A stretch of 17,500 bases of DNA from assembly GCA_009663005.1 (NCBI GenBank), contig VIGQ01001426.1, positions 7,501 to 25,000 on the forward strand, given 5' to 3'. The DNA is from Actinidia chinensis. Taxonomy: Eukaryota; Streptophyta; Magnoliopsida; Ericales; Actinidiaceae. The notes below the pieces were generated by a model. It was not told the DNA's origin, did no database searches, and saw only the letters and a list, made by a program, of their open reading frames with translations. The position numbers and the translations under genes were made by a program. This document shows, in pieces, positions 1 to 9,380 of the stretch (position 1 is its first letter; every line of letters starts with the position of its first letter).

Positions 1-887
1 CGGTCCCTTTTTCTTTTCTTTCGAGCGGACAAATATCTTTTTTTTTTTTTTCCTTTTCCACTTTCGGCGTCTTTCGGCTGAATATTTTTAAAAATTACAC
101 TTCATGTCCTTCAACTTAAATCTCCTTTTTAATTTTTATCCCAAAGGTTATGAATCTTTCAATTTAACCCCCAAATAATTTAATTCGAAGAATTTATATT
201 TTTGTAAAAAATTCCAAAAAACCGTATAACATATTAATTTCACATTTATTGTTCATATTTCGTGCATATCATATTACTTGTAGAAATGAAAATATCTAAA
301 GGTTTGGGATTTACATTACCGGCCGGTCTTTCCGACCTTACCTTCCACACTATGCCGACGATTGACTCTTGCGCCTTCTGGGATTTGCTTCACTCTACTG
401 TCACCTAGTCTCTCCAATGCTCGTGTTCCAAATCTGGCATATTCTAGATTCTTAGTCATGAAGAAAACTTGATTAGATTGCAATGCATGTGTACGTAAAA
501 GGTAAATGATTGGATTAAATTTGAAGCCTACAAATTGAGCCTACAGGAGATCATATTATCACTGCAAAAAACTCAGCCACACCAGATCTAGAACAAAATC
601 ATTTTTTTGGCATGTGATTACTTCGCATGAGCTTTAGGCACCGTGTTGCCTATAGTGATTCCATGATTTGTTGTTTGCTGTGTAATACCAATATTATTGG
701 CTTGAGTGGTGGATGACGAGTTGGAAATTTCAATTGATTTTCTGTTAAAAAGAATGTCCCATGTAGGGGCCAAAACAGATAGTTGGGGACTGTTCAAGTT
801 AAGAATAGTGAAAACGATTGTTTGAGTATATAGAAAGAAACCAGTGAAAAATTCTAAAAACAAAAAAATGATTGTCATAAAACAATA
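1..887. other. AT-rich spacer, no supported gene
   Basis: No convincing gene is visible here. The stretch has T-rich and A-rich tracts and a more mixed patch near 310-450. A minus-strand open frame of 86 codons lies at 618-878. It begins with a strongly hydrophobic run of about 30 residues rich in Phe, Ile and Leu, then a Ser/Thr/Asn-rich tail. I recognise no family, and a T/A-biased frame of this length is expected by chance, so I do not call it a gene. A fragment of a degraded gene cannot be excluded. Confidence 0.5.
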
Positions 888-1175
888 ATATAGAATTTTA
901 CTGTTTTGAGTGGTGGAAGCTAGTCTTCAAAAGTAAAATTTTACTGTTCAAAGCAAAAACAAATAGGATAGAATGTTTACTATTCTAAGGTGATAACGGT
1001 GTCTTCAATAGATTTTTTTTAAAAAATAATTGTACTATTTCCAAATAGGCAAACGTAGAATTTCACTGTTCTAGGCATGGCGGTGGCGATGGTGGAGGAA
1101 AATAGTTAAAAATTAAAAAAAATTACATTTCGTTTGTTGTTCTAAATAGCAAAAAGTAAAATTTCACTATTTTAG
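888..1175. repeat. Degenerate short dispersed repeat, about five copies
   Basis: A motif of about 23 bases, roughly RTARAATTTYACTRTTYTAG, recurs at about 888, 931, 966, 1045 and 1150, separated by 35-105 bases. The clearest copies are GTAGAATTTCACTGTTCTAG near 1046 and GTAAAATTTCACTATTTTAG near 1156. Between copies the sequence is T/A-rich or has GGTGG/GGCGG triplets. Unequal spacing argues against a simple satellite. A decayed minisatellite or old transposon subterminal repeats are both possible. I see the motif directly; the origin is unknown. Confidence 0.45.
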
Positions 1176-2900
1176 ATGGCTGCCATGGTTGTAGGTAGTG
1201 TCGGCAACTATAGGTAGCAATGGTGGTGGGGTGGTGGCGGTTTTAGCATTGTAAAAGTAATTGATTTTTTACTTTTTTTTTTAAAATTAAAAAAGTCAAT
1301 GGGGGTCTACAAAAAATGGCACCCTATTAAATTAAATATTTTTGCTAATAAATTTATGATTCATGGATTTATAGTTTTAGTATAAAACTTGATAGATTAA
1401 TTAGCTTAAGAGTCTAATACACAGGGAAACTTATGCTATTTTTTTTTTTTTGAATGCCCCAAATAGATGTGACATTCTCCTTCCTCCACAACCTCAAAAG
1501 TGGGGTGAGTTAGAAATTTCGTTAGTTAGTGAGAGTAAATAAAGTCAATATTTAGAATCATATGATATATTTTTTTTTGAAAAACACGAAATAATAAAAT
1601 TGATAGTATTAATACAAAAACTTTTATATATAAATTATTTTATTAATTTTGATTACAAACGATTTGTCATATGATCGAGTTGCGCAGACTGCCTTGAATG
1701 AAAGGAAAAAGACGTTCGAAGTTTTAGAACTTTTAGAGGTCGCGATGTTAGAGGACCATGTCACGAAATATTTGTTCGAACAATGAGTCTCGAGAGGCAA
1801 AAAAGAGGGGACTTTTTGGGGGGGGGGGCCCCCCCTTTTATAGTGAGGTTTTATTTGTTGGAACAAAAGCAAATAGAGGTTCAAAATGAAAATTAGGAGG
1901 AGACAAAACTTGACCAACCTCTTTTTAAAAATATAGGGAAGTTACCAAGTGAGATTTTAAAAAAAAAATGTAAGGAAGAATGAGTGTTATTTAAATTTTT
2001 ATAGGAGAGGTGAGAGTGATGTATCTGTCATAAACTTCAAAAGAAAAAATCAGTAAGTTTACCCAAAACTAAATACAATTTAAATTCATTAAGAATTACT
2101 TTAATTGGGCAAACTTAGAAAGTAAAAAATCAAGATTAAAAATATATAAAATTTATTAAAAATAAAAATAAATTTAAAATATCTAATTCAATTTAAAGCA
2201 TAGTTTCCATATCTTATTAGAGAATTCAATTTTTTTACAAGTTGGGACGTGGGAAAGACACTGAAAGGTTTAAGTTTTCAAAAATATTCTTTAAAATTGA
2301 AATAAAATAATAAAATGAGAAAGTAATATGTCACATCAATTTCAAAAAAGGGACAAAAATAAAAAAAATAAATAAAATAAAAAAATATTTTAAATTAAAT
2401 TTTGAAAGTGAAAAAAAATTATATTATGAAATATAAAAAAAATAAGGAAAATAAATGGGGATTTGTAATGAGTATTGAAAATGGTTTTTGTTAAAGATAA
2501 GCAATACTTTGTTACAGATATATTTTATACACTTATCAAAGGTTTGAGATTTAACGCAATATGTGGCATTTTCATACTTACAAAAAAAAAATGAGAAATT
2601 CAAAAGAAAGATTTATGCAATTTTCATGACTTTTTAAATAAAAAAAAATGAGAAATTTCAAAGAAGTTAGTGCTTCAAAACAAATAATACTCAAATGCAT
2701 AACATAAATTTAAAAAATACATAAAAATTGCATTTTATTAGTATATTTTGAAAGTTACTAGTACATTTTTTTAAAATTCTCCTAAAAAAAAAGGGGAAAA
2801 GGCTAAAAAAAAATGAAGGGAAAAAAAAAAGGGAAAAAGGGCAATATCGTGACTTAAAACGGTGATTGCCTCTTGCACTGGAGATGGTTCCCACAGTAAC
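1176..2900. other. AT-rich spacer with homopolymer tracts
   Basis: This long stretch has no supported gene. It includes a T tract near 1440-1451, many A runs between 2300 and 2850, and a moderately less AT-biased patch at 1650-1810. Open frames on the minus strand at 1624-1917 (97 codons) and 2691-2894 (67 codons) are rich in Phe, Leu, Ile, Lys and Ser, as expected from A/T tracts. Neither has a recognisable domain. The 1670-1800 patch contains a GCAGACTGCCT string that recalls parts of some plant LTRs, but no LTR boundaries can be drawn. Confidence 0.5.
1818..1835. repeat. G-run/C-run self-complementary tract
   Basis: Eleven consecutive G are followed directly by seven C. The two runs are complementary and could fold on themselves with essentially no loop. 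Such runs are also where sequencing and assembly make length errors, so the exact length is unreliable. Confidence 0.7.
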
Positions 2901-3346
2901 GGCCCGTTGGCAGTAGATCGAAAGAGATGATTTTTGGTGATTTAAAATGAGGAGGTTAAAGGAGGATTGAAATGAGGGGAGGATTATAATAAGGGGGTCC
3001 CACCTTTAAGAAGTGGTGATTTATAGTTTGGTGTTTGGATATATTTTGAAGCAGGGGATTTAGGGATTTAGATGTTGGCTATGATGTGATAAGATAAATT
3101 GTAAAAAAGACCAAATTTACCCGCACTTCATTAAATTAAGTTGTTAATATTAAATAATTTATTTTAATGAGATAAAATAAGATAGTAATTAATATTAGAT
3201 GATTAAATAAAAAATACATTCATTTAACTATTATATATAATTACAACTATATTTTTAAATTTTTTGGGTTTAAAATTATCCAAACTAAAATAGGGACATA
3301 AAAGTATTTGAAGAAAGAAAAACTCCAAACACACCCAAAATATGTA
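2901..3346. mobile_element. Possible small non-autonomous DNA element (weak)
   Basis: The left end reads GGCCCGTTGGCAGT and the right end, read on the minus strand, GGGTGTGTTTGGAGT. These are imperfect inverted copies of the GGSCYGTTTGG-type termini common in plant hAT- and Mutator-like miniature elements. The interior is non-coding, G/A-rich on the left and A/T-rich on the right. No target-site duplication is visible next to the proposed ends, so the boundaries and even the identity are uncertain. The GTTTGG resemblance could be chance. Confidence 0.2.
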
Positions 3347-3399
3347 AAAACCCAAACCCAAAAGGGTCCTTTTAGTAGAAATGTGTTCACTTTTGATAA

Positions 3400-3440
3400 T
3401 ATAAATAAATAAATAAATAAATAAAATAAATATAAATAAA
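3400..3440. repeat. (AAAT)n microsatellite
   Basis: A run of ATAA/AAAT tetranucleotide repeats, about ten units with two interruptions, is embedded in AT-rich spacer. Confidence 0.85.
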
Positions 3441-3671
3441 TTAACATCAGATTAAAATAAATTTTAATATTAAGATATAATTTAAAAAATATTTTTTGCG
3501 TTAAATTGAGGGAATCTATTAAAATTTCAAAAAACTTTAGGGGAGGTAATTATAATTTTTTAAATGTCAAGGTGTCGTTGTGTTAAACCATATCTAAGGG
3601 GGAGATCAGTGTAATTTGCCCAAAATAAAAATTAACCCTTTCAACTTCAGGGTTCGTTCTTCCCCAATTCC
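3441..3671. other. AT-rich spacer before the GC-richer island
   Basis: No gene is seen. The base composition changes near 3640 from A/T-rich to a mixed, GC-richer sequence that continues to about 5480. Confidence 0.5.
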
Positions 3672-4007
3672 TTGTTAACCTGGGAGCCAAATCGCCGACA
3701 AATTTTCGGATTCCTTCTTCGACTCAGACAAACGGAGCATCGACTCATCAATTGGTTATCGGTCTCCACGGACCGAGGGCAACAAATGGTATTCACCCAG
3801 CCAAATCAAGGGGAACGCGTGACCACGGGACGGGTTACCCCCTTGTCCGTTGCCCTCCGGTATGGGCTGGATTTGGAAAGCGATTGGGAGAAGAAATCCG
3901 GGAGAGAAAATACTGCTCCAAACGGTGAGAAGGGAAGAAGAGGGAGAAGAAATGATGTGAGAAGGCTAAAATTCCGGCAACCAAAATCGGATGCCAACAG
4001 GGTGTAA
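3672..4007 (+). CDS. Doubtful 111-codon open frame in GC-richer sequence
   Basis: This open frame has an ATG at 3672 and a stop just past 4000. The product would be strongly basic and polar, with an Arg/Lys/Glu/Gly-rich middle (about residues 74-95), no hydrophobic segment and no domain I recognise. It lies in locally GC-richer sequence, where long frames arise more easily, and another frame stays open on the opposite strand at 3806-4039. No clear splice partner is visible. It could be the first exon of a decayed gene, a transposon fragment or chance; chance is the most likely. Confidence 0.12.
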   Translation: MLTWEPNRRQIFGFLLRLRQTEHRLINWLSVSTDRGQQMVFTQPNQGERVTTGRVTPLSVALRYGLDLESDWEKKSGRENTAPNGEKGRRGRRNDVRRLKFRQPKSDANRV

Positions 4008-4178
4008 AAGGCGGACAACGCCCCTTTTTTAGGCGTCAAAAAAACCCTAACGTAAACTCTATACTCCCTCTCCCGCTCCTACGTCGGCCCATACCCAATC
4101 TGCCCCTTACTCCACAACAAACCCATCACAACCACCACCCATATCTCCTACGTACACCGTCCGCCCACACGATCACCA

Positions 4179-4195
4179 CCCCCCCCCCCCCCCCC
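4179..4195. repeat. Poly-C tract (17 C)
   Basis: Seventeen consecutive C form a homopolymer whose true length is uncertain in draft sequence. The minus strand carries the corresponding G run. Confidence 0.8.
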
Positions 4196-4390
4196 GATCA
4201 CCCCAACCCGGCACAGTCTCGCGCCCCCACCGCAAGCATCTAAACAAATCGGCGACGCAGTGAAAGCGCACGTATGTGGTGGTTGACAATGGACAGTTGG
4301 CCCTTCTCATATCTCTCTCCTCGTGTGTTCTTCTGATTTCATTAGGTTTTTTCAATTTAACATTGAAGGTAGAGGAGTTTGAGGTTTCAA

Positions 4391-4414
4391 GTGGTGGTGG
4401 TGGTGGTGGTGGGG
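4391..4414. repeat. (GTG)8 microsatellite
   Basis: Eight perfect GTG triplets are followed by a G run. More GGT-rich sequence continues irregularly to about 4620. Confidence 0.85.
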
Positions 4415-5480
4415 TTGGATCTTGGAGTTACAACTTAGGACTTCAGTGATGTGGATTGGGGGTTCGATGGGTTGATAGGAAAGTGCAATTTTGAGTTGAT
4501 TTTGTGTGGCGTGTGTATAGATAGCAATTTAGGCTGTTAAGTTGATCAGGGTGAGGTGATGGTGGTACAGGACGGGCATTGGCAAAACATGGAGGCGTTT
4601 GTGGTGGTGGGTTTGCAGGGTGTGTGGGCCGTGGGGCTATTGCAAGGGTAGGACGAAGTGGAGAGGCGAGGATGGTGATCTCTCTCGCACTTCTTCGAAA
4701 AGCGAGGACCAAGGAGAGAGGTGGGTTATGGGGTAAGAAGGCGGCGACGATAATATGGCTGGTGGTATGGGAGTAAACGGCATTTATGTTGAGAGGAAAT
4801 ATTCAAAAAGTTGATGGAGAGCAGGATGAAGGGGAAGCTCCTCTTAGGGTACTAGAGTAGTACGTAAGTTGCAATGAGTAAACAAAAGGGTAATGAGGTA
4901 ATTTTACATGTCAGTCAATCTCCATTAGGAGGGGAGATTCTAACATGCCCAAACAATTTCTAAGTGCAAATCCAGTAATCAATTTGGTTTAAATTTTGAC
5001 TCAAGTACAACCAATATATCATCTTTAACCTCGTTCGCCACCCAAAACCTAACCTAATCCTAGCCCACCCAAAACAAAAAACCCGCCACTACACAGAACA
5101 ATTCCACCGCCACCTCCATTCGCCCTCAACCACCTCCAATCTACAGTCAGCCTCCCCTTCGCAACAACGTCCCACTGGCAACCCCCTCTTCTCTCTCTAT
5201 CTCTCTCTTCTATTTTCCCTCCACAATCACCCAAATCTGTTCGTGATTACCAGCTCGGCGGATTTTTGGCGGACCCACATAGGTGGGTATTATGGATGAT
5301 TACATTTTGCAACTTCTTTCTATTCTGTCCTCAACATGCATACTTATGTGTAGTATAGTACCTATTTCTTGTCCTAAAATACATTACTTTATATTGCAGT
5401 CAGAGAGAGGGAGAGAAGCGAGCGGAGACCAGAGGAGGAGAAGGAGAGTCGGAGGGAAGAGATGGGTCTTGAAAAGCTGG
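4415..5480. other. GC-richer low-complexity island, no supported gene
   Basis: The region is G/T-rich on the plus strand to about 4770, then C/A- and C/T-rich from 5030 to 5225 with a CT dinucleotide tract near 5187-5210, and purine-rich GAGA-type sequence at 5400-5470. Short open frames occur on both strands, as expected in skewed sequence, with Gly-, Pro- or Arg-rich translations and no recognisable domain. CT/GA tracts like these are common in plant promoters and 5' untranslated regions, but no downstream coding region supports that reading here. Confidence 0.45.
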
Positions 5481-6472
5481 TGATGGGGGTGGAGGTGCTT
5501 GCGGTTGTATGGTGGCAGAGCACAGAAACAAAATTGCAGATGACAGAAAAATTCATTTAGGGAAAATGGTATTTTATTTTTCCATTTAGGGAATAATCGT
5601 CATAGAGAAAAAAGGAAAAAGTATTTTTGGGGTTGTACTGAGCCGTTTTGGTTTGCATTTGGGAAGCTCCCCGCAGCATTGGCCGATTTTCGGCATTTTT
5701 CTTATTTGTTCATTATTCCTTATTATTATGAATTTACCTATTTACCCACTTATTCAAATGTTTCACTATATAAAAAAACAATTTAGGTAATTTCTTTTCT
5801 TAATAAAAAACAAAAGAAGGATGACAATTAGAAAAAAAGAGAGTGTGAAAATTACATTTTCATATTATGAGCAATGATCTGATGTTTTTTACCATTTTTC
5901 ATTCAGGATGTTGCATTCATTTAAAGAACATTGAGAAAAGACTAAGTTTCAATAAATGAAGGCAATCATATTTAATAAGCATGGGAGTTAGTCAACATCA
6001 ATAAGTAAACTAAAAATATTGCACATTTAAGAGCCATGGATATACCGAGTTTTTAAATGACTCAATCATATCCGAAATTATTCAAATGTACTACAATAAC
6101 AGTGGATAAGATAACATTGGGTAAAATTTACTTTGGCCTCATGTATTATGAGTCATGTGCCTGATGACCCCCCCTTCATGTTTACGTATGGAGCCGCATA
6201 ATGCCATGTGATTTATCAATTAAAGGTGCACGTAAAAACTATTTTTCGTCCAGATAAGCGGTAAAAGTGTATATCCATCTCCCAAGGAGAGCGAAGCATG
6301 TTTTTAAGATAAAAATACCCTCTTCAAAACATCGAAATTGTCACAATATGCCATTTTTTAAAAAAAATTCCAAAACTCTTTTACTATTCTTCTCTCCCCG
6401 GAAGCCTCCACCTCGACACTCCCATTCAAGGACCAAAAAATAAAATAACAAAATAATCGATTTTTCAAATAG
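5481..6472. other. AT-rich spacer
   Basis: Nothing gene-like is seen. The stretch is A/T-rich with stops in all frames and contains no long repeat that I could match elsewhere in the window. Confidence 0.5.
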
Positions 6473-7145
6473 TTATGTTGGAGCAGGAAATAATGGAAGC
6501 ATAAATGAAACATATTTGTTAATTTTGTGGGGTAATGGTTGTTGGTAGGAACCACTCAAAAACATTATATGGATTTCAGGTATTTTTACAATGTTGATGG
6601 TTCTAAATTTTTGTTTCCTGGTTGGTCTTTCAGTTATGAAGTAGACTTTGGACCAGTCTAGAGAGTTGGCCTGGTCTGTGGTGTTCACCCAACAGGGTAG
6701 TGTGCTCTGTTGCAAACTACCAAGCAGTGGCATTTGGACACAAGGGGTGGAGGTTGGCATTCAAGTATAGGCCATGACCGGAGGGATTGATTACAACTTT
6801 GCAAACAAGGATAGTAACAGGTTTTGCCTCGAAGAAAGGCACATCAGCTCCAAAGTACTTCAAAGCGATAGTAGACTCAAAAATTGCTATGAATATGTGC
6901 TGTGATACATCTTATTTCATGTTACCTGATGCTCTTGACCGATTCCAGTTATGTTGTCAAACACCCACATTTTGAGGCGTGGATGCTGCTGGGGGGGTGG
7001 GGGGTGGGGGGTGGGGTGGGGGGGGGTGGACCCTACATGAAAGCGTTGGGCCTGTTTTCCACTCCAATCTTTTAAGGTCATTTATTTTTCTTCAGGTTTG
7101 CTTTCCTAACATTATTTTGTTTGTTGTGCTTATATTCCACAACTG
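6473..7145 (+). repeat. Diverged duplication, copy 1
   Basis: This segment aligns in the same orientation and order with 16716-17500. Shared landmarks include GCAGGAAATAATGGAAGC (cf. GCAGAACATAATGGAAGC), GTGGGGTAAT, TATGGATTTCAGG, TGATGGTTCT, ACCAAGCAGTGG, TACCTGATGCTCTT and GTTTTCC. Copy 1 is about 110 bases shorter, mainly lacking sequence matching about 17160-17280. TTTCAG strings near 6580 and 6630 resemble plant splice acceptors, but no frame stays open across both copies. I cannot say whether this is a duplicated gene fragment, an intron or an old transposon. The plus-strand frame at 6787-6975 lies inside it and is not conserved in copy 2. Confidence 0.75.
6991..7029 (+). repeat. G-rich tract with G-quadruplex potential
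   Basis: This stretch is almost entirely G, broken only by single T bases, and gives at least five G runs of four or more. It could form an intramolecular G-quadruplex. It lies inside copy 1 of the duplication, and copy 2 has no equivalent G tract, so it expanded, was inserted or was misread in this copy only. Confidence 0.7.
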
Positions 7146-7184
7146 ATTTCCTAGAAAAAAAAAAATATGCATGCAAGGGCATGA

Positions 7185-7334
7185 TCCATTCTATATTCTG
7201 GAGCAGGGGTTGCAATCAAAAACACCGAAGGATACATTGATGAACACTATGGAAATGTAGGATACTCAGAAGGAAATCATTTTGATCAATCAGCGAAAGA
7301 ATTCTCCTCTTATTTCTTTCAAAATGCAATTTAG
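7185..7334 (+). CDS. Exon-like open frame, unrecognised
   Basis: This frame is open for 49 codons between a TGA at 7182 and a TAG at 7332, and lacks an ATG. The translation is unusually protein-like for this AT-rich area: a Gly-Ala-Gly-Val-Ala start, mixed charged and aromatic residues (EGYIDEHYGNVGYSEGNHFD) and an FSSYFF end. A TTGCAG string near 7345 could be a splice acceptor leading into the next open frame, 7346-7500 in another phase, which is rich in Lys, Arg and Val. The pair could be two exons of a decayed gene continuing from the duplicated segment upstream. I recognise no family. Copy 2 of the duplication is cut off by the window end before this point, so conservation cannot be tested here. 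Confidence 0.22.
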   Translation, partial: SILYSGAGVAIKNTEGYIDEHYGNVGYSEGNHFDQSAKEFSSYFFQNAI

Positions 7335-7500
7335 TAATTATTGTTGCAGAGCGAATGAAGAGAGACGATGGAAATGTAGATGCCCAATAAAATCAGTTTA
7401 TCTGGATTCACAAGTAATCAATTTGCTTAGTCAAAAACGAGTTCTAGTGACTCTTTTTGGGGACCATTTCATCAGAAATGAAGGAAAGCCACAACGTTAG

Positions 7501-8612
7501 CAGGAATTGCTTTCTTTCCAGATTTCTTTTAAGGATTAAAACTTTGAGTTACCTGTTACAATGGTATAATAAGTCTTATTAGATACTAGTAGTAGATAAG
7601 CAACTGTCAACATTTACCTTGAATCAAACAGTTCTCGTGTTGATCATGCAACTCGACAGGTTTTTACTTTGTAAATTCAATATCATCTTCTTTTCAATCA
7701 TAAACTGAAGCTAACACATCCTTCATCGGTTGCACGTGCCAAGAGAATGAAGATAGTGCAACAAATCTCTTCGTGTTTGTAAAGTAAATCAACCCAGAAA
7801 CAAAGCACGACTCTAGGAGGGAAACGACTTGATTGATAGTAAGGATATCCTAAAAGTGGTGAAGGAGTAAACCTTTTATTAAAATAATATTCATAAATAA
7901 TTCACTGAGATCATTAATCAGGAAGATTGGTTGTAAACAGGCCAAACAAAAAAAAAACAGAAAGAATACTAGATTAGGCAAAAAAAAAAAAAATGGAAAT
8001 ATCAAATTTCTGTTTACAATTGGCTGGTAGCACGCAACTAAGTAATCAAGGGCATGGGCCATCAATAATTATGTGGATGAGATTCCTATCTCATCATCCT
8101 TTATTCATTGGGAGAGAAGCCAAAACAAGAAAGACGGAAAGGTATACATATCTTAATTAACATTAATATTATTTCCCAGTACCATGGATGTAAATGCGCT
8201 ATGTTATAACTAGACACTTGGATTGTGTTAAATTGGTCAAGTTGCAAGTTGTTCAACTACTAAATCCACGTTGGATTTTTCCTTTCTTAGGATAGCGTTT
8301 CTTTATTTCATATCAAATTTCAATTCAAGTATCCGCAGGGACTGCACTTACAGTTGGTCTTAAGGTTAAGAGTTACCTTTTTGTCTACCCTCCTCCCATT
8401 TGCCTTACCAATTACTTTTAAGTTCGATCTCTGAAAATGTTCAAAAAAAAACTAATTGGTAAGTTGAATTAATCTTAGTTGTCAATTGCTCCTGCAACAT
8501 GTGGTTGGATTGCCTTGTTTGTGATGGACAAACTGGTTGGGAACCCCTCATTCTGCTTATGTTGTGTTGATGATGAAATATAGTTTTGCAGAATGAATGG
8601 CTCTTTAATTCT
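7501..8612. other. AT-rich spacer upstream of the retrotransposon
   Basis: No gene is supported. A minus-strand frame at 7850-8065 is Phe/Leu-rich, arising from A tracts at 7948 and 7981. The stretch contains an 11-base inverted repeat (8404-8414 and 8453-8463) and ends in a T-rich run into which the retrotransposon is inserted. Confidence 0.5.
8404..8463. repeat. Short inverted repeat, potential hairpin
   Basis: CTTACCAATTA at 8404-8414 is the exact reverse complement of TAATTGGTAAG at 8453-8463, with a 38-base loop. Past one mismatch, four more bases pair inward (TTTT with AAAA). It has no T-run terminator or known RNA features. Confidence 0.5.
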
Positions 8613-8617
8613 CTTTT
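8613..8617. repeat. Target-site duplication, left copy (CTTTT)
   Basis: CTTTT lies just left of the LTR end and matches CTTTT at 15355-15359, just right of the other LTR. On the left there is one extra T before the LTR begins with TG at 8619. A single homopolymer length error would make it an exact 5-bp duplication, the size expected for Ty3/gypsy integration. Because the site is a T run, some chance agreement is possible. Confidence 0.6.
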
Positions 8618-8618
8618 T

Positions 8619-9380
8619 TGATACGAAACCTCCGTGTCGTTTGTAAGAAACCCCGTATCAAGATTGTTGTCCCAAGGACCGTCTGGTTAGGTTTAGATGG
8701 AGACCACGCGATATCCCAACACCTATAAAGAGAGTGGGAAACCTTGGTTATAACGGAGGAAACGCACAATCAAGGGTGAAATACTCGATGATAAAGTTCA
8801 GGATGAACGCCACAGAGGGAAAAATCTGAATAAGTTTCAAATTAGTCTCAAAAGAAACTAGAGAAATACTCTCACTCAATACAACTCCCCTCTTTCAAAA
8901 GGAAAGGAGCACCAATTTTATAATACTAAGGACACAAAGATAAAGGCCTTAGGACAATTCTTAAACTAAGGAATACAAACTTTGGCCTTATTTAAGGAAG
9001 TCAAAAAACCTAACTTTATCCCTAATTTCAGCCTAAAGAAATTCTTGCCCATAAGACAAACTTACAATTAATAAGACAAGCCATTACAATTAGGCTCCAT
9101 AATTTCAGCCAAAGTTGTGGCAACAAGGAATCCTCAATTTAAGGAAGTCAGCTTCCCCATTTGTCTATTGAACTTTCTTGGACTGAATCATGCTGATTAT
9201 GGGCTTGGATATTTTTGTCATTCACCATCATGGGCCTCCACTGCTTGTTTGAGCCCAAAATCCCTGAATCAGCCACTTAATGCATTTTGAAATTTTCTTG
9301 GCACCTGCTCTTTGTAATTGGGCCAATGGGAACTTGAATTGGATCCTGCATTCTGATCTGTGTTAGCATTGTCCTCATCA
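8619..9380 (-). repeat. 3' LTR of the Ty3/gypsy element
   Basis: This direct repeat of 14604-15354 starts TGATACGAAACC and ends CCTCATCA on the plus strand. Shared blocks include CCCAACACCTATAAAGAGA, ACTCGATGATAAAGT, AAGGAGCAC, TTGACTTTCTTGGACT (with one base change) and ATGCATTTTGAAATT. It is the 3' LTR because the polypurine tract abuts its inner edge at 9381. Its first ~150 bases on the minus strand continue the pol reading frame. Differences from the other LTR are mostly short insertions and deletions. Confidence 0.95.
8914..8922 (-). promoter_or_regulatory. TATA-like box in the 3' LTR
   Basis: On the minus strand this reads TATAAAATT, followed by GGTGCTCC. The same arrangement, TATAAATTTGTGCTCC, sits at the matching place in the 5' LTR. 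Conservation between LTRs and position support it as the LTR promoter TATA element. Confidence 0.4.

Noticed and set aside
618..878. 86-codon minus-strand frame with a hydrophobic N-terminal stretch resembling a signal peptide
   Set aside because: The Phe/Ile/Leu run arises from A/T-rich sequence; there is no conserved domain, splice context or neighbour support.
1640..1810. GCAGACTGCCT string and mixed-composition patch resembling part of some plant LTRs
   Set aside because: No LTR ends, second copy or primer-binding site could be found, and one short string is too weak.
4443..4776. Overlapping frames on both strands with Pro- or Gly-rich translations
   Set aside because: These are expected in GT-skewed, stop-poor sequence, with no domain or splice evidence.
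6580..6790. SYEVDFG-like peptide and a later LDTRGGG-like peptide, recalling BAHD acyltransferases (family DFGWG motif)
   Set aside because: The essential Trp-Gly after DFG is missing, the two peptides are in frames with intervening stops, the DFG is followed by Pro and a stop, and duplication copy 2 does not encode either peptide.
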